64,000 nt of DNA from Neisseria elongata subsp. elongata (GCF_900113545.1 NZ_FOPS01000002.1:124001-188000), one strand, 5' to 3'; numbered from the stretch's first letter, positions 34,687 to 45,089 are shown. Notes: a model not told the origin generated them from the sequence alone. Program-made: numbers and translations.

Positions 34687-36366
34687 ATGAGTATGGGATT
34701 ATTAAGGGTTTTGGTTCAGAATAAAACCCTCAGCAGTGAACAAGCTGGACGCTATCAACAAGCATTGAAAGATAATAAAGATATTGTTGCTATGTTGTTT
34801 GCTGACGGGATAGTTAATCCCAAGGCGTTGGCAGAATTGTTAGCGGGGATGTTCAATTACCCTGTTCTTGATTTGAGTTACTATCCACGTAGTAATATCG
34901 TGCAAGATGTTTTAAATGAAGAACAAATGCAGGCTAATGCGTGTGTTCCTATTTTTAAGCGTGGTAATAAGATATTCCTTGCGGTATCAGATCCAACTAG
35001 AATTCAAGAGTTTCAAAAAGTCGTTCTTTCTTCCGGATTTTCAATAGATTTGGTGATTGTTCGTCATGATCAGTTGATGACGTTAGTTGAGTGGCTGGGG
35101 CAGAGATCTACTACTATCTTGCGTGAGATGTCCCAAGATCAGTTGGATGTTGGAGCATCGCAATCACTATACATTGATAATGAAGAGGCCGAGGATGGGC
35201 CTATTGCGCGATTTATTCATAAAACTTTATCTGATGCATTAAATGCAGGTGCTTCTGATATCCATTTTGAGTTTTATGAGCAGATGGCACGTGTGCGGTT
35301 CCGTGTGGATGGGCAATTGCGAGAAGTTGTGCAACCTCCTGTTGCAATACGTGGGCAATTGGCGTCACGTATTAAGGTGATGGCAAGATTAGATATTTCT
35401 GAAAAACGAATTCCTCAAGATGGACGCATCCAAATTGCTTTTTCTAAACATGGTAGACCCACAGATTTTCGTGTGAGTACATTGCCAACGTTGTTTGGTG
35501 AAAAAGTTGTGATGCGTATTCTTAATTCGGATGCAGCATCATTGAATATTGATCAGCTTGGATTTGAAGATTTCCAAAAAGAATTATTATTGGAGGCAAT
35601 TCATCGACCGTATGGGATGGTCTTAGTAACTGGGCCTACAGGTTCTGGTAAAACTGTTTCGCTGTATACTTGTTTGAATATTCTAAATACTGAAGGGGTA
35701 AATATTTCTACGGCAGAAGATCCTGCAGAGATTAATTTACCTGGAATTAATCAGGTAAATGTAAATGACAAACAAGGGTTAACTTTTGCTGCTGCACTAA
35801 AATCGTTTCTGCGCCAAGATCCGGATATTATTATGGTTGGTGAGATTCGTGATTTGGAAACTGCAGATATTGCTATTAAAGCATCGCAGACAGGGCATAT
35901 GGTGTTTTCTACATTGCATACCAATAATGCTCCTGCAACATTGTCTCGTATGTTGAATATGGGTGTTGCACCATTTAATATAGCCAGTTCCGTTAGTCTC
36001 ATTATGGCGCAAAGGTTATTGCGTAGATTGTGTTCAAATTGTAAGGAACCAATGGAAAGACCTCCTGAGCATGCCTTGAGAAAGGCAGGTTTTTCAGATG
36101 AAGATTTAGCTAAAGATTGGACAATGTATCGAGCGGTAGGTTGTGATACATGCAGAGGTAAAGGTTATAAGGGGCGTGCTGGTGTATATGAAGTAATGCC
36201 AATTACAGATGAAATGCAAAGAGTGATTATGGAAGGTGGAACAGAAGTAGATATTCAAAAAATGGCATATCAAGAGGGAATGGTAGATCTACGTCGAGCA
36301 GGTTTATTGAAGGTAATGAGCGGTATTACCTCTCTAGAAGAAGTATTAGCTCATACCAATGATTAA
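34687..36366 (+). CDS. pilF: Type IV pilus assembly ATPase PilF
   Basis: PilF (PilB in Pseudomonas) is the cytoplasmic hexameric ATPase that powers pilus extension. The 559-residue protein has the GspE N-terminal domain (about 1-150), Walker [11 protein letters not shown] (about 317-326), the Asp box TAEDPAEI, Walker [11 protein letters not shown], and a tetracysteine zinc site (CSNC ... CDTC, about 449-492). It heads pilF-pilG-pilD. The genes are clearly more AT-rich than the flanks. Confidence 0.96.
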   Translation: MSMGLLRVLVQNKTLSSEQAGRYQQALKDNKDIVAMLFADGIVNPKALAELLAGMFNYPVLDLSYYPRSNIVQDVLNEEQMQANACVPIFKRGNKIFLAVSDPTRIQEFQKVVLSSGFSIDLVIVRHDQLMTLVEWLGQRSTTILREMSQDQLDVGASQSLYIDNEEAEDGPIARFIHKTLSDALNAGASDIHFEFYEQMARVRFRVDGQLREVVQPPVAIRGQLASRIKVMARLDISEKRIPQDGRIQIAFSKHGRPTDFRVSTLPTLFGEKVVMRILNSDAASLNIDQLGFEDFQKELLLEAIHRPYGMVLVTGPTGSGKTVSLYTCLNILNTEGVNISTAEDPAEINLPGINQVNVNDKQGLTFAAALKSFLRQDPDIIMVGEIRDLETADIAIKASQTGHMVFSTLHTNNAPATLSRMLNMGVAPFNIASSVSLIMAQRLLRRLCSNCKEPMERPPEHALRKAGFSDEDLAKDWTMYRAVGCDTCRGKGYKGRAGVYEVMPITDEMQRVIMEGGTEVDIQKMAYQEGMVDLRRAGLLKVMSGITSLEEVLAHTND

Positions 36367-36390
36367 TTTAGACAAGTATGGATTGGGAAA

Positions 36391-37614
36391 ATGAAGATAA
36401 ATAAAGCAAAAAATGAAAAAGGGCATCGTTTTACTTTTGAAGGGAAACATACACAAAGTGAACAGATTGTACGTGGTGAAGTAGTTGCGACTAATGAGGA
36501 TGAGGCGAAGAAAAAATTATTACGTAGAGGAATTAAACCTACTCGTGTGACTAAAGTAAAAGCCACCCGTAAGAAGCGAATTACTCAAGCAGATATTACG
36601 GTTTTTACTCGACAACTCGCTACTATGATGAAGGCTGGATTGCCTTTAATGCAAGCTTTTGAGATTGTTGCTAGAGGGCATGTTAATCCTTCGATGACTC
36701 AGTTGTTGATGGCTATACGCAGCGATGTGGAGCAGGGGTCTTCGATGGGGGCTGCATTTGCAAAGCATCCCAAGTATTTTGATAAATTTTATTGTAACTT
36801 AATTTCTGCAGGTGAAGCTGGTGGTGTGTTAGAACATTTGTTAGATAAGCTCGCTGTATACAAAGAAAAAACTCAGTCCATCAAGAAAAAAGTTAAATCG
36901 GCTCTTACTTATCCTATAGCCGTTGTTGCAGTGGCGGTTATATTGGTTATTGTAATGATGATGTATGTCTTGCCTGCATTTGGTAAGATTTATAAAGATA
37001 TGGGTGCTGAATTGCCAGGATTGACACAAATGTTAATGAGTGCATCAGATTTTTTTGTTGAATATGGCTGGATTGTAATTATTGTCTTAATAGGGTTAGT
37101 TGTTGGATTTGTTCATTTACATCGAAATTCACCTGAGCTGCAGAAAAGGGTAGATATGCTAGTACTTAAAATGCCAATCTTCGGCGATATTGTACGAAAG
37201 GCCACTATTGCTAGATGGGCCCGGACGACAGCTAGTTTGTTTGCTGCAGGTGTTCCTTTAGTTGAGGCATTGGATTCAGTTGCTGGCGCTTCAGGTAATA
37301 TTTTATATGAAGAGGCTACTATTTCAATTAAATCACAGGTAAATCAAGGTATGTCATTAACATCGGGGATGCAGAACACTGGCCTTTTCCCTAATATGGT
37401 CCTACAAATGGCAGCTATTGGTGAAGAGTCTGGATCACTAGATGATATGCTAAATAAAGCAGCTGAATTTTATGAGGAAGAAGTAGATACTGCAGTTTCT
37501 CAATTATCCTCTTTGATGGAACCTATCATAATGGTGGTTCTAGGAAGTATTATTGGTACTATGTTGGTTGCTATGTATTTACCTCTGTTCAATATAGGCA
37601 ATGTTATCGGGTAA
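36391..37614 (+). CDS. pilG: Type IV pilus inner-membrane platform protein PilG
   Basis: PilG (PilC in Pseudomonas) is the membrane platform on which pilin is assembled. The 407-residue protein has two type II secretion F domains (about 70-195 and 275-400), each with the motif LxxGxPLxxA (MKAGLPLMQAFEI, FAAGVPLVEALDS), and three membrane helices. It starts 24 bases after pilF and is followed by pilD after 10 bases. Confidence 0.95.
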   Translation: MKINKAKNEKGHRFTFEGKHTQSEQIVRGEVVATNEDEAKKKLLRRGIKPTRVTKVKATRKKRITQADITVFTRQLATMMKAGLPLMQAFEIVARGHVNPSMTQLLMAIRSDVEQGSSMGAAFAKHPKYFDKFYCNLISAGEAGGVLEHLLDKLAVYKEKTQSIKKKVKSALTYPIAVVAVAVILVIVMMMYVLPAFGKIYKDMGAELPGLTQMLMSASDFFVEYGWIVIIVLIGLVVGFVHLHRNSPELQKRVDMLVLKMPIFGDIVRKATIARWARTTASLFAAGVPLVEALDSVAGASGNILYEEATISIKSQVNQGMSLTSGMQNTGLFPNMVLQMAAIGEESGSLDDMLNKAAEFYEEEVDTAVSQLSSLMEPIIMVVLGSIIGTMLVAMYLPLFNIGNVIG

Positions 37615-37624
37615 AGGCTTGTAG

Positions 37625-38497
37625 ATGCATGCATGGATAAATGAAGCTTATGCTCCTTGGATTGTTCAGTTAGCTGTTGTCTTTGGTTTATTAGTGGGCA
37701 GTTTTTTAAATGTAGTGATCTATCGTATTCCTGTTATGATGGAGCGCAAGTGGACTGTTTTCGCAAAGACACACCTAAATATTGCTTTAACTGATGACGA
37801 AAAAGAGCCATTTAGTTTAACTAAACCGGCATCACGATGTCCAAAATGTGGAAGCTCGGTAAAGCCTTGGCAGAATATACCCGTGCTAAGTTATATTTTG
37901 TTGAAGGGACAATGCCATAAGTGCCACGATCATATCAGTTTGCGGTATCCATTGATTGAAATCTTGACTGCTTGTGTATTCGGCATTGTTGCAGTCTGTT
38001 ATGGATGGTCTTGGATCACTTTAGCGGGTTTTATCTTTTCCGCAATTTTGATAGCGTTGACATTCATTGATGCAGATACTCAATATTTACCTGATGAACT
38101 TACTAATCCTTTAATTTGGTTGGGATTGTTGGTTAATTCTACAGGGAATGGATTGGTGGATTTGAAACAATCCCTTTTAGGAGCCATATTTGGATATTTA
38201 AGTTTATGGTTGTTGAATAAAATACATAAAACGATTCGCGGTATAGATGGAATCGGTGGTGGGGATTTTAAATTGTTAGCAGCTTTAGGGGCGTGGTTGG
38301 GTAGTTTGGTATTACCTATAATAGTCCTTGTTGCAGCAATAATCGGCATCCTGGCTGCCGTAGTTATGAAAGTTGCGAAGAGTCAGCCTATCGCATTCGG
38401 TCCCAGCTTAGCTATTGCTGGATGGGTAGTGTTTATTGCCTATGATAAAGTGATTGCTGGGGTAAATTGGTGGTTGCACCAGTCGGGGTTGGCATAG
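37625..38497 (+). CDS. pilD: Prepilin peptidase PilD
   Basis: PilD cleaves the leader of prepilins and N-methylates the new end. The 290-residue membrane protein has the zinc-binding cytoplasmic loop with CPKCGSSV ... CHKCHDH (about 72-100) and the two aspartates of the aspartic protease site in FIDADTQYLPDELT and GIGGGDFKLLAALG. It overlaps the GTG start of coaE by one base, so pilus and CoA genes are cotranscribed. Confidence 0.96.
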   Translation: MHAWINEAYAPWIVQLAVVFGLLVGSFLNVVIYRIPVMMERKWTVFAKTHLNIALTDDEKEPFSLTKPASRCPKCGSSVKPWQNIPVLSYILLKGQCHKCHDHISLRYPLIEILTACVFGIVAVCYGWSWITLAGFIFSAILIALTFIDADTQYLPDELTNPLIWLGLLVNSTGNGLVDLKQSLLGAIFGYLSLWLLNKIHKTIRGIDGIGGGDFKLLAALGAWLGSLVLPIIVLVAAIIGILAAVVMKVAKSQPIAFGPSLAIAGWVVFIAYDKVIAGVNWWLHQSGLA

Positions 38498-39099
38498 TGA
38501 CGATTTGGATTGGTTTAACCGGTGGGATCGGCAGCGGAAAATCACAGGCCGCTGCCGAATTTTCGTTTTTGGGTGTTCCTGTGCTGGATGCGGATGCGGT
38601 TAGCAGAGAATTGACGGGGGAGAATGGCAAGGCGTTGCCTTTGATACGGAAATGTTTTGGCGAGTCAGTTTTTATGGGGGCTCAGTTAAATCGTGCAGTG
38701 ATGCGGCAATTGGTTTTTGCAGACAGTAGTGCAAGGCAGGATTTAGAAAATATGATGTTGCCTTTGATTATGGAAGAAATTCAGAATCGGCAATTGTTAT
38801 ATCAACAACAACCATATGGAGTCATTGAAATTCCTTTGCTGCAAGAAAAAAAGGAATTTCAGACACTTGTTCAGCATGTTTTACTGATAGATACGGATGA
38901 ATCAATCAGAATAAATCGTGTTATGGCTAGAAGCAATTTGTCAGAATCAGAGGTTAGAAAAATTATTGCGGCACAGAGCGAGAATAGCTCAAGGTATTGG
39001 ATGGCTAATGAGATTATCTTGAATAATGGAAACAAGGATGAATTGACGCATAAGATAGGCCGTCTGAATCAGTATTATCAATCTTGTTTTAATGGTTAG
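38497..39099 (+). CDS. coaE: Dephospho-CoA kinase
   Basis: CoaE phosphorylates dephospho-CoA in the last step of coenzyme A synthesis. The 200-residue protein has the P-loop GLTGGIGSGKS (about 6-16), DADAVSREL, and the family's EIPLLQEK segment. The GTG at 38497 overlaps the pilD stop by one base and gives the proper N-terminus. Base composition returns to normal here. A DUS encodes GRLN near the C-terminus. Confidence 0.94.
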   Translation: MTIWIGLTGGIGSGKSQAAAEFSFLGVPVLDADAVSRELTGENGKALPLIRKCFGESVFMGAQLNRAVMRQLVFADSSARQDLENMMLPLIMEEIQNRQLLYQQQPYGVIEIPLLQEKKEFQTLVQHVLLIDTDESIRINRVMARSNLSESEVRKIIAAQSENSSRYWMANEIILNNGNKDELTHKIGRLNQYYQSCFNG

Positions 39100-39113
39100 A
39101 AACGGATATTGAG

Positions 39114-39875
39114 ATGATTACTTTCGAACACCCTTTGTCAGAACGGGTTCGTAACTTTTTGCGGATTGAATATTTGTTTAAGCGTTTCCAAGATGAGATT
39201 GTATGCAGCGATTCTGTTTGGGCACATCATTTGGCGTTAGCCACATTGTTTGACATCATGGAGTGTGCGGCCCGTGCCGAGTTGAAACTGGATATTTTGC
39301 AGGAATTGGAACGTCAAAAGCAAATGATGGCGCAGAACCGTGATCGGCAATCCGCATTATTGTTGCAGGAAGATTTGAAACAGGTTGCGCAAGGACTTTT
39401 GGGGATACAGCAAAAGTTTGGCCAGCATTTGCGTGAAAATGAATGGTTGATGGCGATTAAACAGCGCATGCTTGTACCTGGAGGGACCAGCCCGTTTGAT
39501 GTGCCGTCTTATTATTATTGGCAGCAGCGGCCTTTTGAGGAACGTAAGGCCGATTTGCAGAATTGGATTCGTACGTTAATGCCTACTTATGATGCCATTT
39601 CCGTATTGTTGAGCATCTTGCGAAAAAATTCGCGGGCAGTAAATTGCTTCGCGAAGCATGGTAATTATCAACATCCTAGTCTGGCGCAGAATATTCATAT
39701 GTTGAGCATAGAAGTGGATGAAGCAGACAGGGCGATACCGGAAGTTTCTGCCAATAAGTATTTTACCCATATACGCTTTCTAGCCGTATCAGATGAGCGC
39801 CTCAGAGGTTCTCAGCTTGATCAGGATATACGGTTTAAAATGATTATGAGCAGTTTTGATCCGGTGGTGGAATGA
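39114..39875 (+). CDS. zapD: Cell division protein ZapD
   Basis: ZapD (formerly DUF1342/YacF) cross-links FtsZ filaments. The 253-residue protein begins [21 protein letters not shown], the family signature, has a helical middle ([16 protein letters not shown]) and a C-terminal beta domain ([11 protein letters not shown]). It lies between coaE and yacG, the same order as in E. coli (coaE-zapD-yacG). Confidence 0.94.
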   Translation: MITFEHPLSERVRNFLRIEYLFKRFQDEIVCSDSVWAHHLALATLFDIMECAARAELKLDILQELERQKQMMAQNRDRQSALLLQEDLKQVAQGLLGIQQKFGQHLRENEWLMAIKQRMLVPGGTSPFDVPSYYYWQQRPFEERKADLQNWIRTLMPTYDAISVLLSILRKNSRAVNCFAKHGNYQHPSLAQNIHMLSIEVDEADRAIPEVSANKYFTHIRFLAVSDERLRGSQLDQDIRFKMIMSSFDPVVE

Positions 39876-39886
39876 TGGAGGCCGAT

Positions 39887-40066
39887 ATGCGAAAAGTAAA
39901 ATGTCCGCGTTGCGGCATAGTTTCAGAGTGGTCTTCAGCCAACCCGTATCGGCCTTTTTGCAGTAAACGTTGTAAAAATATTGATTTGGGTGCCTGGGCT
40001 GATGAGGATTATCGTGTAACGATGAGTGATCAGGAAGATTTTTTTGTTGGAACTGCAACAGGTTGA
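39887..40066 (+). CDS. yacG: DNA gyrase inhibitor YacG
   Basis: YacG is a small zinc protein that binds GyrB and inhibits gyrase. The 59-residue product has the four-cysteine site CPRCG ... FCSKRCK and the conserved [19 protein letters not shown] 39887 has GGAGG five bases upstream; ATGs at 39872 and 39875, overlapping the zapD stop, are alternatives. Confidence 0.92.
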   Translation: MRKVKCPRCGIVSEWSSANPYRPFCSKRCKNIDLGAWADEDYRVTMSDQEDFFVGTATG

Positions 40067-40180
40067 GTAAATTCCCTAGAGTTGGTAAATAAAATTCTGA
40101 ATATATCTTTCTTGTTTTATTCATGCCGCTTCAGGTTTTATTGTTTACCCCAATTTTTTAGTTTAATCTAAAAATAAAAA

Positions 40181-40203
40181 AGACTGCCAATGCAGTCTTT
40201 TTT
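40181..40203. terminator. Bidirectional terminator
   Basis: AGACTGC (40181-40187) and GCAGTCT (40192-40198) between A and T runs, in the convergent gap of yacG and rpmE. Confidence 0.85.
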
Positions 40204-40221
40204 ATTTTCTTTTTCAGAAAA

Positions 40222-40440
40222 TTAGCTACGTTTGAACATGTTGCCAAATTTTTGGTTAAATTTGTCTACGCGACCGGTTGTATCTACGATTTTTTGGGTT
40301 CCGGTGTAGAACGGGTGGCATTGTGAGCAAACCTCAATATTGAAGTTTTCTTTTTCCATTGAAGATTTGGTTACAAATTTGTTGCCGCAAGAGCAAGTAA
40401 CATTAACTTCATGATAATCTGGATGAGTATTTTGTTTCAT
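40222..40440 (-). CDS. rpmE: 50S ribosomal protein L31 (zinc-binding form)
   Basis: A 72-residue L31 with the zinc-binding CSCG near residue 16 and [10 protein letters not shown] near residue 37, followed by the conserved [10 protein letters not shown]. The cysteine-containing form is the one replaced by RpmE2 under zinc limitation in some bacteria. It is a single gene with its own terminator. Confidence 0.96.
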   Translation of the reverse strand: MKQNTHPDYHEVNVTCSCGNKFVTKSSMEKENFNIEVCSQCHPFYTGTQKIVDTTGRVDKFNQKFGNMFKRS

Positions 40441-40574
40441 TTTAATTCCTTTGGTTGGCGGGCACAGGGGATGTGCCTGTGCTTCAAAATATCCCTTTCG
40501 GGAAGGCGGCGGATTATGGCCTAAATGGTTTGTTTTGGCAAGTTTTTTATCTTTTGCCCATTGGTTGTTTTCGG

Positions 40575-40793
40575 TTAGTAGTGCGGTGGGACTTCATCAC
40601 GGAGGCTATACGGCTCTTGATTACCGTCTTGGTTTTTATCTTGAATTTTCCGATACAGCAGCTTGAGTTGAGCTTGTTGCAAATCCAATGTTTGCCGCAT
40701 TTGGGCAACAGTGTCGTTCAGGCTGTCAATCAGTTCGCCTTGTAAGGCCGTCTGAATTTCCAGTTCGGTAATGCGTTGCGTCAGTTCTTCCAT
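40575..40793 (-). CDS. slyX: SlyX family protein
   Basis: A 72-residue coiled-coil protein with the SlyX pattern: [41 protein letters not shown], and the typical C-terminal PPHY. Function is unknown. Its start directly abuts the stop of the antiporter gene (TAAATG), so it is cotranscribed with it. An in-frame DUS encodes EIQTAL within the first helix. Confidence 0.88.
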   Translation of the reverse strand: MEELTQRITELEIQTALQGELIDSLNDTVAQMRQTLDLQQAQLKLLYRKIQDKNQDGNQEPYSLRDEVPPHY

Positions 40794-42191
40794 TTACAGC
40801 ACCATTGCGGCAATCCAGCCGGCAATCATCAGCGGGATATTGTAGTGGATAAAGGTGGGGATAACCGAGTCGCGGATATGGTCGTGTTGGCCGTCGGCGT
40901 TCAGTCCCATGGTCGGACCCAAGGTCGAATCTGATGCGGGGGAGCCTGCATCACCCAATGCGCCGGCAGTACCGACAATGGCTACGGTTGCCAATGGTGA
41001 AAAGCCGAGGCTGATACACAGAGGTACATAAATCGCCGTAATAATCGGCAGGGTGGAAAAGGAAGAGCCGATGCCCATTGTGACCAGCAGGCCGACCAAT
41101 AGCATGACAAATGCCGCCATGCCTTTGTTGCCGCCGAACATCGCCATGCTGTTTTCCACCAAAGGCTGGATATCGCCGGTTGCTTTCATGACCGCCGCAA
41201 ATCCTTGGGCGGCAATCATAATAAAGCCGACCATCGCCATCATTTTAATACCTTCGCCAAACACATCGTTGGCGGCATTCCGATTGATGACGCCGAGCAT
41301 CATGAATACCGCGAAACCGACCATTGCCCCTAAAACCAGCGCATCTTTGTATTTCAACTGTATGGCGAAGCAGACGGCAATCGCTATTGCCGCCACCATG
41401 CTGCGGTAGGCGGAAGGTTGCGGTTGTTCGGCCGCTTTTTGATGATCGACCGTATCGATATCATTGGTTTGATAAAGACGAGGTTTGCGATAATGAATCA
41501 AAGCCAGCAGCAAACCTGCCACCATACCCAAAGCGGGGATGGCCATTGCTTGCATGACATTGATGTCTTTCACCTCCATGCCCGACGTGCGGATATTGCC
41601 CAACAGGATTTCGTTGAGGAAAATTGCGCCGAATCCGTAAGGTAGGAACATATAGGTGGTCACCAGGCCGAAGGTAATGACGCAGGCAATCAGCCTACGG
41701 TCGATTTTCAGGCGGTTAAATACCAGCAGCAACGGCGGCACAATCATCGGGATAAAGGCGATATGGATGGGGACGACGTTTTGGCTCATGACACCCATGA
41801 CCAAGATGATGGACAACAACAGCCATTTGACCGCTTTTTCCCCGGTTTGAGAGTTTTGTCCTTGATTCAGGCGGCGGACAATCGAGCCGGCCAATTGTTG
41901 CGGTAGGCCGGAGTGGGTGATTGCCATTGCGAAAGCCCCCAGCATCGCATACGACAACGCGATTTGCGCCCCGCCTTTCAAGCCTTCGTTAAAAGCGGAA
42001 ATAATGCCGGGTTGAGTCACTTCTCCCGATATGTCCGTTACATTTGCCAACGGCATTCCTGCCACCAGTCCGCCGACAAACGCGCCGATTGCCAAACTCA
42101 GCACTACATGTATGCGCGATAGTGACAATGCCAACATGACGATTACGGCGATTACGACAGCATTGGGCGTCCCCATTATGCTTAATAACAT
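40794..42191 (-). CDS. Na+/H+ antiporter family membrane protein
   Basis: A 465-residue transporter with about eleven helices, of the NhaC-like/ArsB-superfamily antiporters. The C-terminal GTAGALGDAGSPASDSTLGPTMGLNADGQHDHIRDSVIPTF region is characteristic. It is assumed to exchange Na+ or a carboxylate with H+; the ion is not shown by sequence. ATG 42191 follows GAGGAG with good spacing. The 42192-42468 gap upstream holds two DUS and nothing else that I can support. Confidence 0.85.
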   Translation of the reverse strand: MLLSIMGTPNAVVIAVIVMLALSLSRIHVVLSLAIGAFVGGLVAGMPLANVTDISGEVTQPGIISAFNEGLKGGAQIALSYAMLGAFAMAITHSGLPQQLAGSIVRRLNQGQNSQTGEKAVKWLLLSIILVMGVMSQNVVPIHIAFIPMIVPPLLLVFNRLKIDRRLIACVITFGLVTTYMFLPYGFGAIFLNEILLGNIRTSGMEVKDINVMQAMAIPALGMVAGLLLALIHYRKPRLYQTNDIDTVDHQKAAEQPQPSAYRSMVAAIAIAVCFAIQLKYKDALVLGAMVGFAVFMMLGVINRNAANDVFGEGIKMMAMVGFIMIAAQGFAAVMKATGDIQPLVENSMAMFGGNKGMAAFVMLLVGLLVTMGIGSSFSTLPIITAIYVPLCISLGFSPLATVAIVGTAGALGDAGSPASDSTLGPTMGLNADGQHDHIRDSVIPTFIHYNIPLMIAGWIAAMVL

Positions 42192-42468
42192 CTTTCACTC
42201 CTCATTGCCGAATGGTTTGACGATGCGCCAAGCGGTTTCAGACGGCCTAATTGTTAACATTTTCAAATATTAACATAAGCATACAAAAACACCAAGCATC
42301 AGGCCGTCTGAAAACCCGGCTGCAACAAAGTTTGAAAAGTAACTTCAGTTTTTGCTTGCACTGAAACGATTGAAACTTTATTGAAGCACGTTTTCAGACG
42401 GCCTTTTGTGACGGATTGCCGTATAGGGGTGTCGAGAATTTGGTCATTCCTTTGTGTGGCGCGGTGTA

Positions 42469-43440
42469 TTAACGCAAAGTGCCGGTAAAGACTTTTTTCC
42501 GTTTCCAAAATGCCCGTTCGGCTTTGGTTCTAATATTCAGAACGCCGCCGTGTTCGCCGTCTGTGGTCAGCGTCAGGTTTTTCAGACGGCCTTTTTGCAG
42601 GGCGAGGCGGATGGGGGTGAAAAAACGGACATCCCAATCGGCCAGCAGTTGGCGATACGATTCTTCATCATCCGCCGCCACGGACACGGTCAAATCATCC
42701 AGAAAAATCAGACCGTCTGAAATCTGTTGGCCGCATTCCTCCAGCATGGCTTCGAATGCCGCCCAGTCGTAGGGCGCGGCATCGTGCGGCAGGCCGGGGC
42801 GGAGCAGCCAACTGCTGTCCGTAGCGGTAAAGCCGGCTTCGGCTTGCCCGTCCGAATGCCCGGGCCACAGCCATACGCCGTTAACCGGCATTGTGCGAGC
42901 GGCATTGAGCGGATGGGCGTGCAGCCACATTTGGATTTCCGTTTGCTTGGACAGCCAATCCGGTGCGGCATACCGTTCCATCCGCTCCATCCCGTCAGCT
43001 TGCCCGAGCATATCCAGAACCGACGGAACTTGCCAGTCAGGCTGTTTTGGCAAGGTCAGCAGCCATAAGTCGGGTTTGAACGGGTAAAACCGCCAACCGT
43101 CCTCACAAAAAAAATCGTTCAATCCAGCGCACCACTGCGCCGCCTCTTGCGCTGTTACCGACAAGGCGCGGCCGGATGCGAGATGCGCCTGATTCATGCC
43201 CATTTGCTGACAGACGGGTGCGGCCAGCAGGGAGGGCGTGTCTGCGGACAGCCCCAGTTCGGCCAATATCGAAATTTCCGGCCTGCCCCGCCAAAGATGG
43301 CGTGCATAAAAAACAGATGTTTCGGCGGGCAATGAAGTAAAGTGTCCGAAACGCAGCAGTGCGTTAAGGCCGGGCGTATCGAACGGTACAGGTCTTTCAG
43401 ACGGCCTGTTCAATGAAGGGATGGCAAGGGTCAGATTCAT
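42469..43440 (-). CDS. Conserved hypothetical protein, RpfE/COG4255-like
   Basis: A 323-residue protein that begins MNLTLAIPSLNRP and includes YARHLWRGRPEISILAELGLS, FYPFKPDLWLLTLP, and VNGVWLWPGHSDG. It resembles the RpfE/COG4255 group of beta- and gamma-proteobacteria, sometimes labelled phosphoglycerate mutase-like without proof. No signal peptide is visible. Three in-frame DUS encode RPSE, SDGL and GRLK. A run of eight A (43107-43114) lies in the gene. Confidence 0.65.
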   Translation of the reverse strand: MNLTLAIPSLNRPSERPVPFDTPGLNALLRFGHFTSLPAETSVFYARHLWRGRPEISILAELGLSADTPSLLAAPVCQQMGMNQAHLASGRALSVTAQEAAQWCAGLNDFFCEDGWRFYPFKPDLWLLTLPKQPDWQVPSVLDMLGQADGMERMERYAAPDWLSKQTEIQMWLHAHPLNAARTMPVNGVWLWPGHSDGQAEAGFTATDSSWLLRPGLPHDAAPYDWAAFEAMLEECGQQISDGLIFLDDLTVSVAADDEESYRQLLADWDVRFFTPIRLALQKGRLKNLTLTTDGEHGGVLNIRTKAERAFWKRKKVFTGTLR

Positions 43441-43492
43441 CATGGTTCGGCATTGTTCGGATTAGCGTTATTTTACGCGCTTTTTCCGCATA

Positions 43493-43516
43493 ATGAGGAT
43501 TTATATGAGGATTTAT
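43493..43516 (+). repeat. Tandem 12-base duplication upstream of the M23 gene
   Basis: ATGAGGATTTAT is repeated exactly twice at 43493-43504 and 43505-43516. Possible -10 elements (TATAGT, TATACT) follow at 43514-43524. Confidence 0.7.
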
Positions 43517-43610
43517 AGTATACTGAAACGTTTGAAGATAAATGAAAATCTGTTTGTAAGGCTTTGTGCCTGATGGCGAATCAGGCCGTCTGAAACGGAA
43601 AAATGAAGCA

Positions 43611-44936
43611 ATGAAAAAGATTTTTTCCCATCGTTTTTTGCAGCGTAAATCCGTCCGCTGGTCGCTGCTGGGTATACTGCTGCCCGTATCGGGTGCAATG
43701 ACGGCTTATGCCGTAACTTCTCCGCCCAGGCAAGACGAATTGTTTAAAACCGAAGTCGTTGTGAAGGAGCTGCCGCCGATTCAAGTGTCCGATGTCGAAA
43801 ATCGGGCGGGATATTGGCTGGAAGAAGCGGCTCAAGAAGGTGATACGCTGTATACCATGCTGTCGCGCTACGGCTTGAGCGATACGGATATTGCCAATGC
43901 CTTGAAAGGCAATGGCGAAGACGGCGGTGTCGACAAGAAATTACAACGGCTTCGTTCGGGGCAAACCATCAGTGTTTTAATGGACGGCAGCAATCGGCCG
44001 GCTGCCATCCAGTTTTTTAACGATGACGATAATGGCGAGAAAAACCTGATTGCCATCGGGAAAATCAAAGGAGAGTGGCAGGCGAGCGCATCAGAAATCG
44101 AGATGAAAACCCTGCCGACACTGAAATCCGTCGTTGTCCGCACCTCCGCCAAGGGTTCGTTGGCGCAAGCAGGCGTAGGCATCGAATTGCGTGAATCGCT
44201 GCGCGATATTTTCAGCGAACAATTCAATTTGGACGATTTGAAAGAGGGCGATCAAATACGCCTGCTGTACAACAGCATGTATTTCCGTGGACAGGAAATG
44301 GCGGCAGGCGATATCTTGGCGGTGGAAATTGTAAAAGGCGGTAAAACCTATCAGGCTTACTACTACGACAAAGGCGATGAGGGCGGCAGCTATTATGATT
44401 ATGACGGTGAGCCGTTGAAGTCCGACAGTCTGAACGGCTTTGCCTTTATGCCGCTGCAAAACTATACACGCGTTTCCTCACCCTACGGCATCCGTGTCCA
44501 TCCCGTGCTGCATACCGTTAAAATGCACACAGGCATAGACTATGCCGCCCCGCCCGGCACGCCGGTTTATGCGCCGGCCGACGGTACGCTTACCTTCAAA
44601 GGTTGGAAAGGCGGCTACGGATATACTGTAATGCTGCTGCACAGCAACGGAGTAGAAACGCTATATGGCCATTTAAGTGCTTTCTCTCCCTCAAAAGGCC
44701 ATGTGAAGGCGGGAGAAGTCATCGGCTTTGTCGGTTCCTCTGGCCGCTCTACCGGTCCACACCTACATTATGAAGCACGGATTAATGGTCAGCATGTCAA
44801 TCCAACTACAGTGGCATTGCCGACCCCGAAAATGGAAAAAATCCATTTGGCTTCTTTCCTGCGGCAACGGCAGAAAGCTGAAGACACAATGGCGGTCATT
44901 CATGATTTGCCGGTTACGGTGGCGCAGCTTTATTGA
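43611..44936 (+). CDS. M23 family peptidoglycan DD-metallopeptidase
   Basis: A 441-residue envelope protein. An N-terminal membrane anchor (about 17-35) leads to an OapA/LysM-like region (GDTLYTMLSRYGLSD), a middle domain and a C-terminal M23 domain with zinc ligands in HTGIDYAAP and HLHYE. The domain order matches gonococcal NGO1686 (Mpg), a DD-carboxypeptidase/endopeptidase needed for normal piliation and survival of peroxide. The same role is plausible here. ATG 43611 starts the conserved anchor. Confidence 0.88.
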   Translation: MKKIFSHRFLQRKSVRWSLLGILLPVSGAMTAYAVTSPPRQDELFKTEVVVKELPPIQVSDVENRAGYWLEEAAQEGDTLYTMLSRYGLSDTDIANALKGNGEDGGVDKKLQRLRSGQTISVLMDGSNRPAAIQFFNDDDNGEKNLIAIGKIKGEWQASASEIEMKTLPTLKSVVVRTSAKGSLAQAGVGIELRESLRDIFSEQFNLDDLKEGDQIRLLYNSMYFRGQEMAAGDILAVEIVKGGKTYQAYYYDKGDEGGSYYDYDGEPLKSDSLNGFAFMPLQNYTRVSSPYGIRVHPVLHTVKMHTGIDYAAPPGTPVYAPADGTLTFKGWKGGYGYTVMLLHSNGVETLYGHLSAFSPSKGHVKAGEVIGFVGSSGRSTGPHLHYEARINGQHVNPTTVALPTPKMEKIHLASFLRQRQKAEDTMAVIHDLPVTVAQLY

Positions 44937-45089
44937 TTGGATTTTGGCAGTGACGAAGGCCGTCTGAAAATCACGAATCAAGGGTTTAATTTCCTTGAAA
45001 CAGTGTTTTCAGACGGCCTTCTCAATATTTGTATGAAGCGTCGTAGCAACTTGAGATCATATAGATTGCGCTATGATGATAAATTCTAA

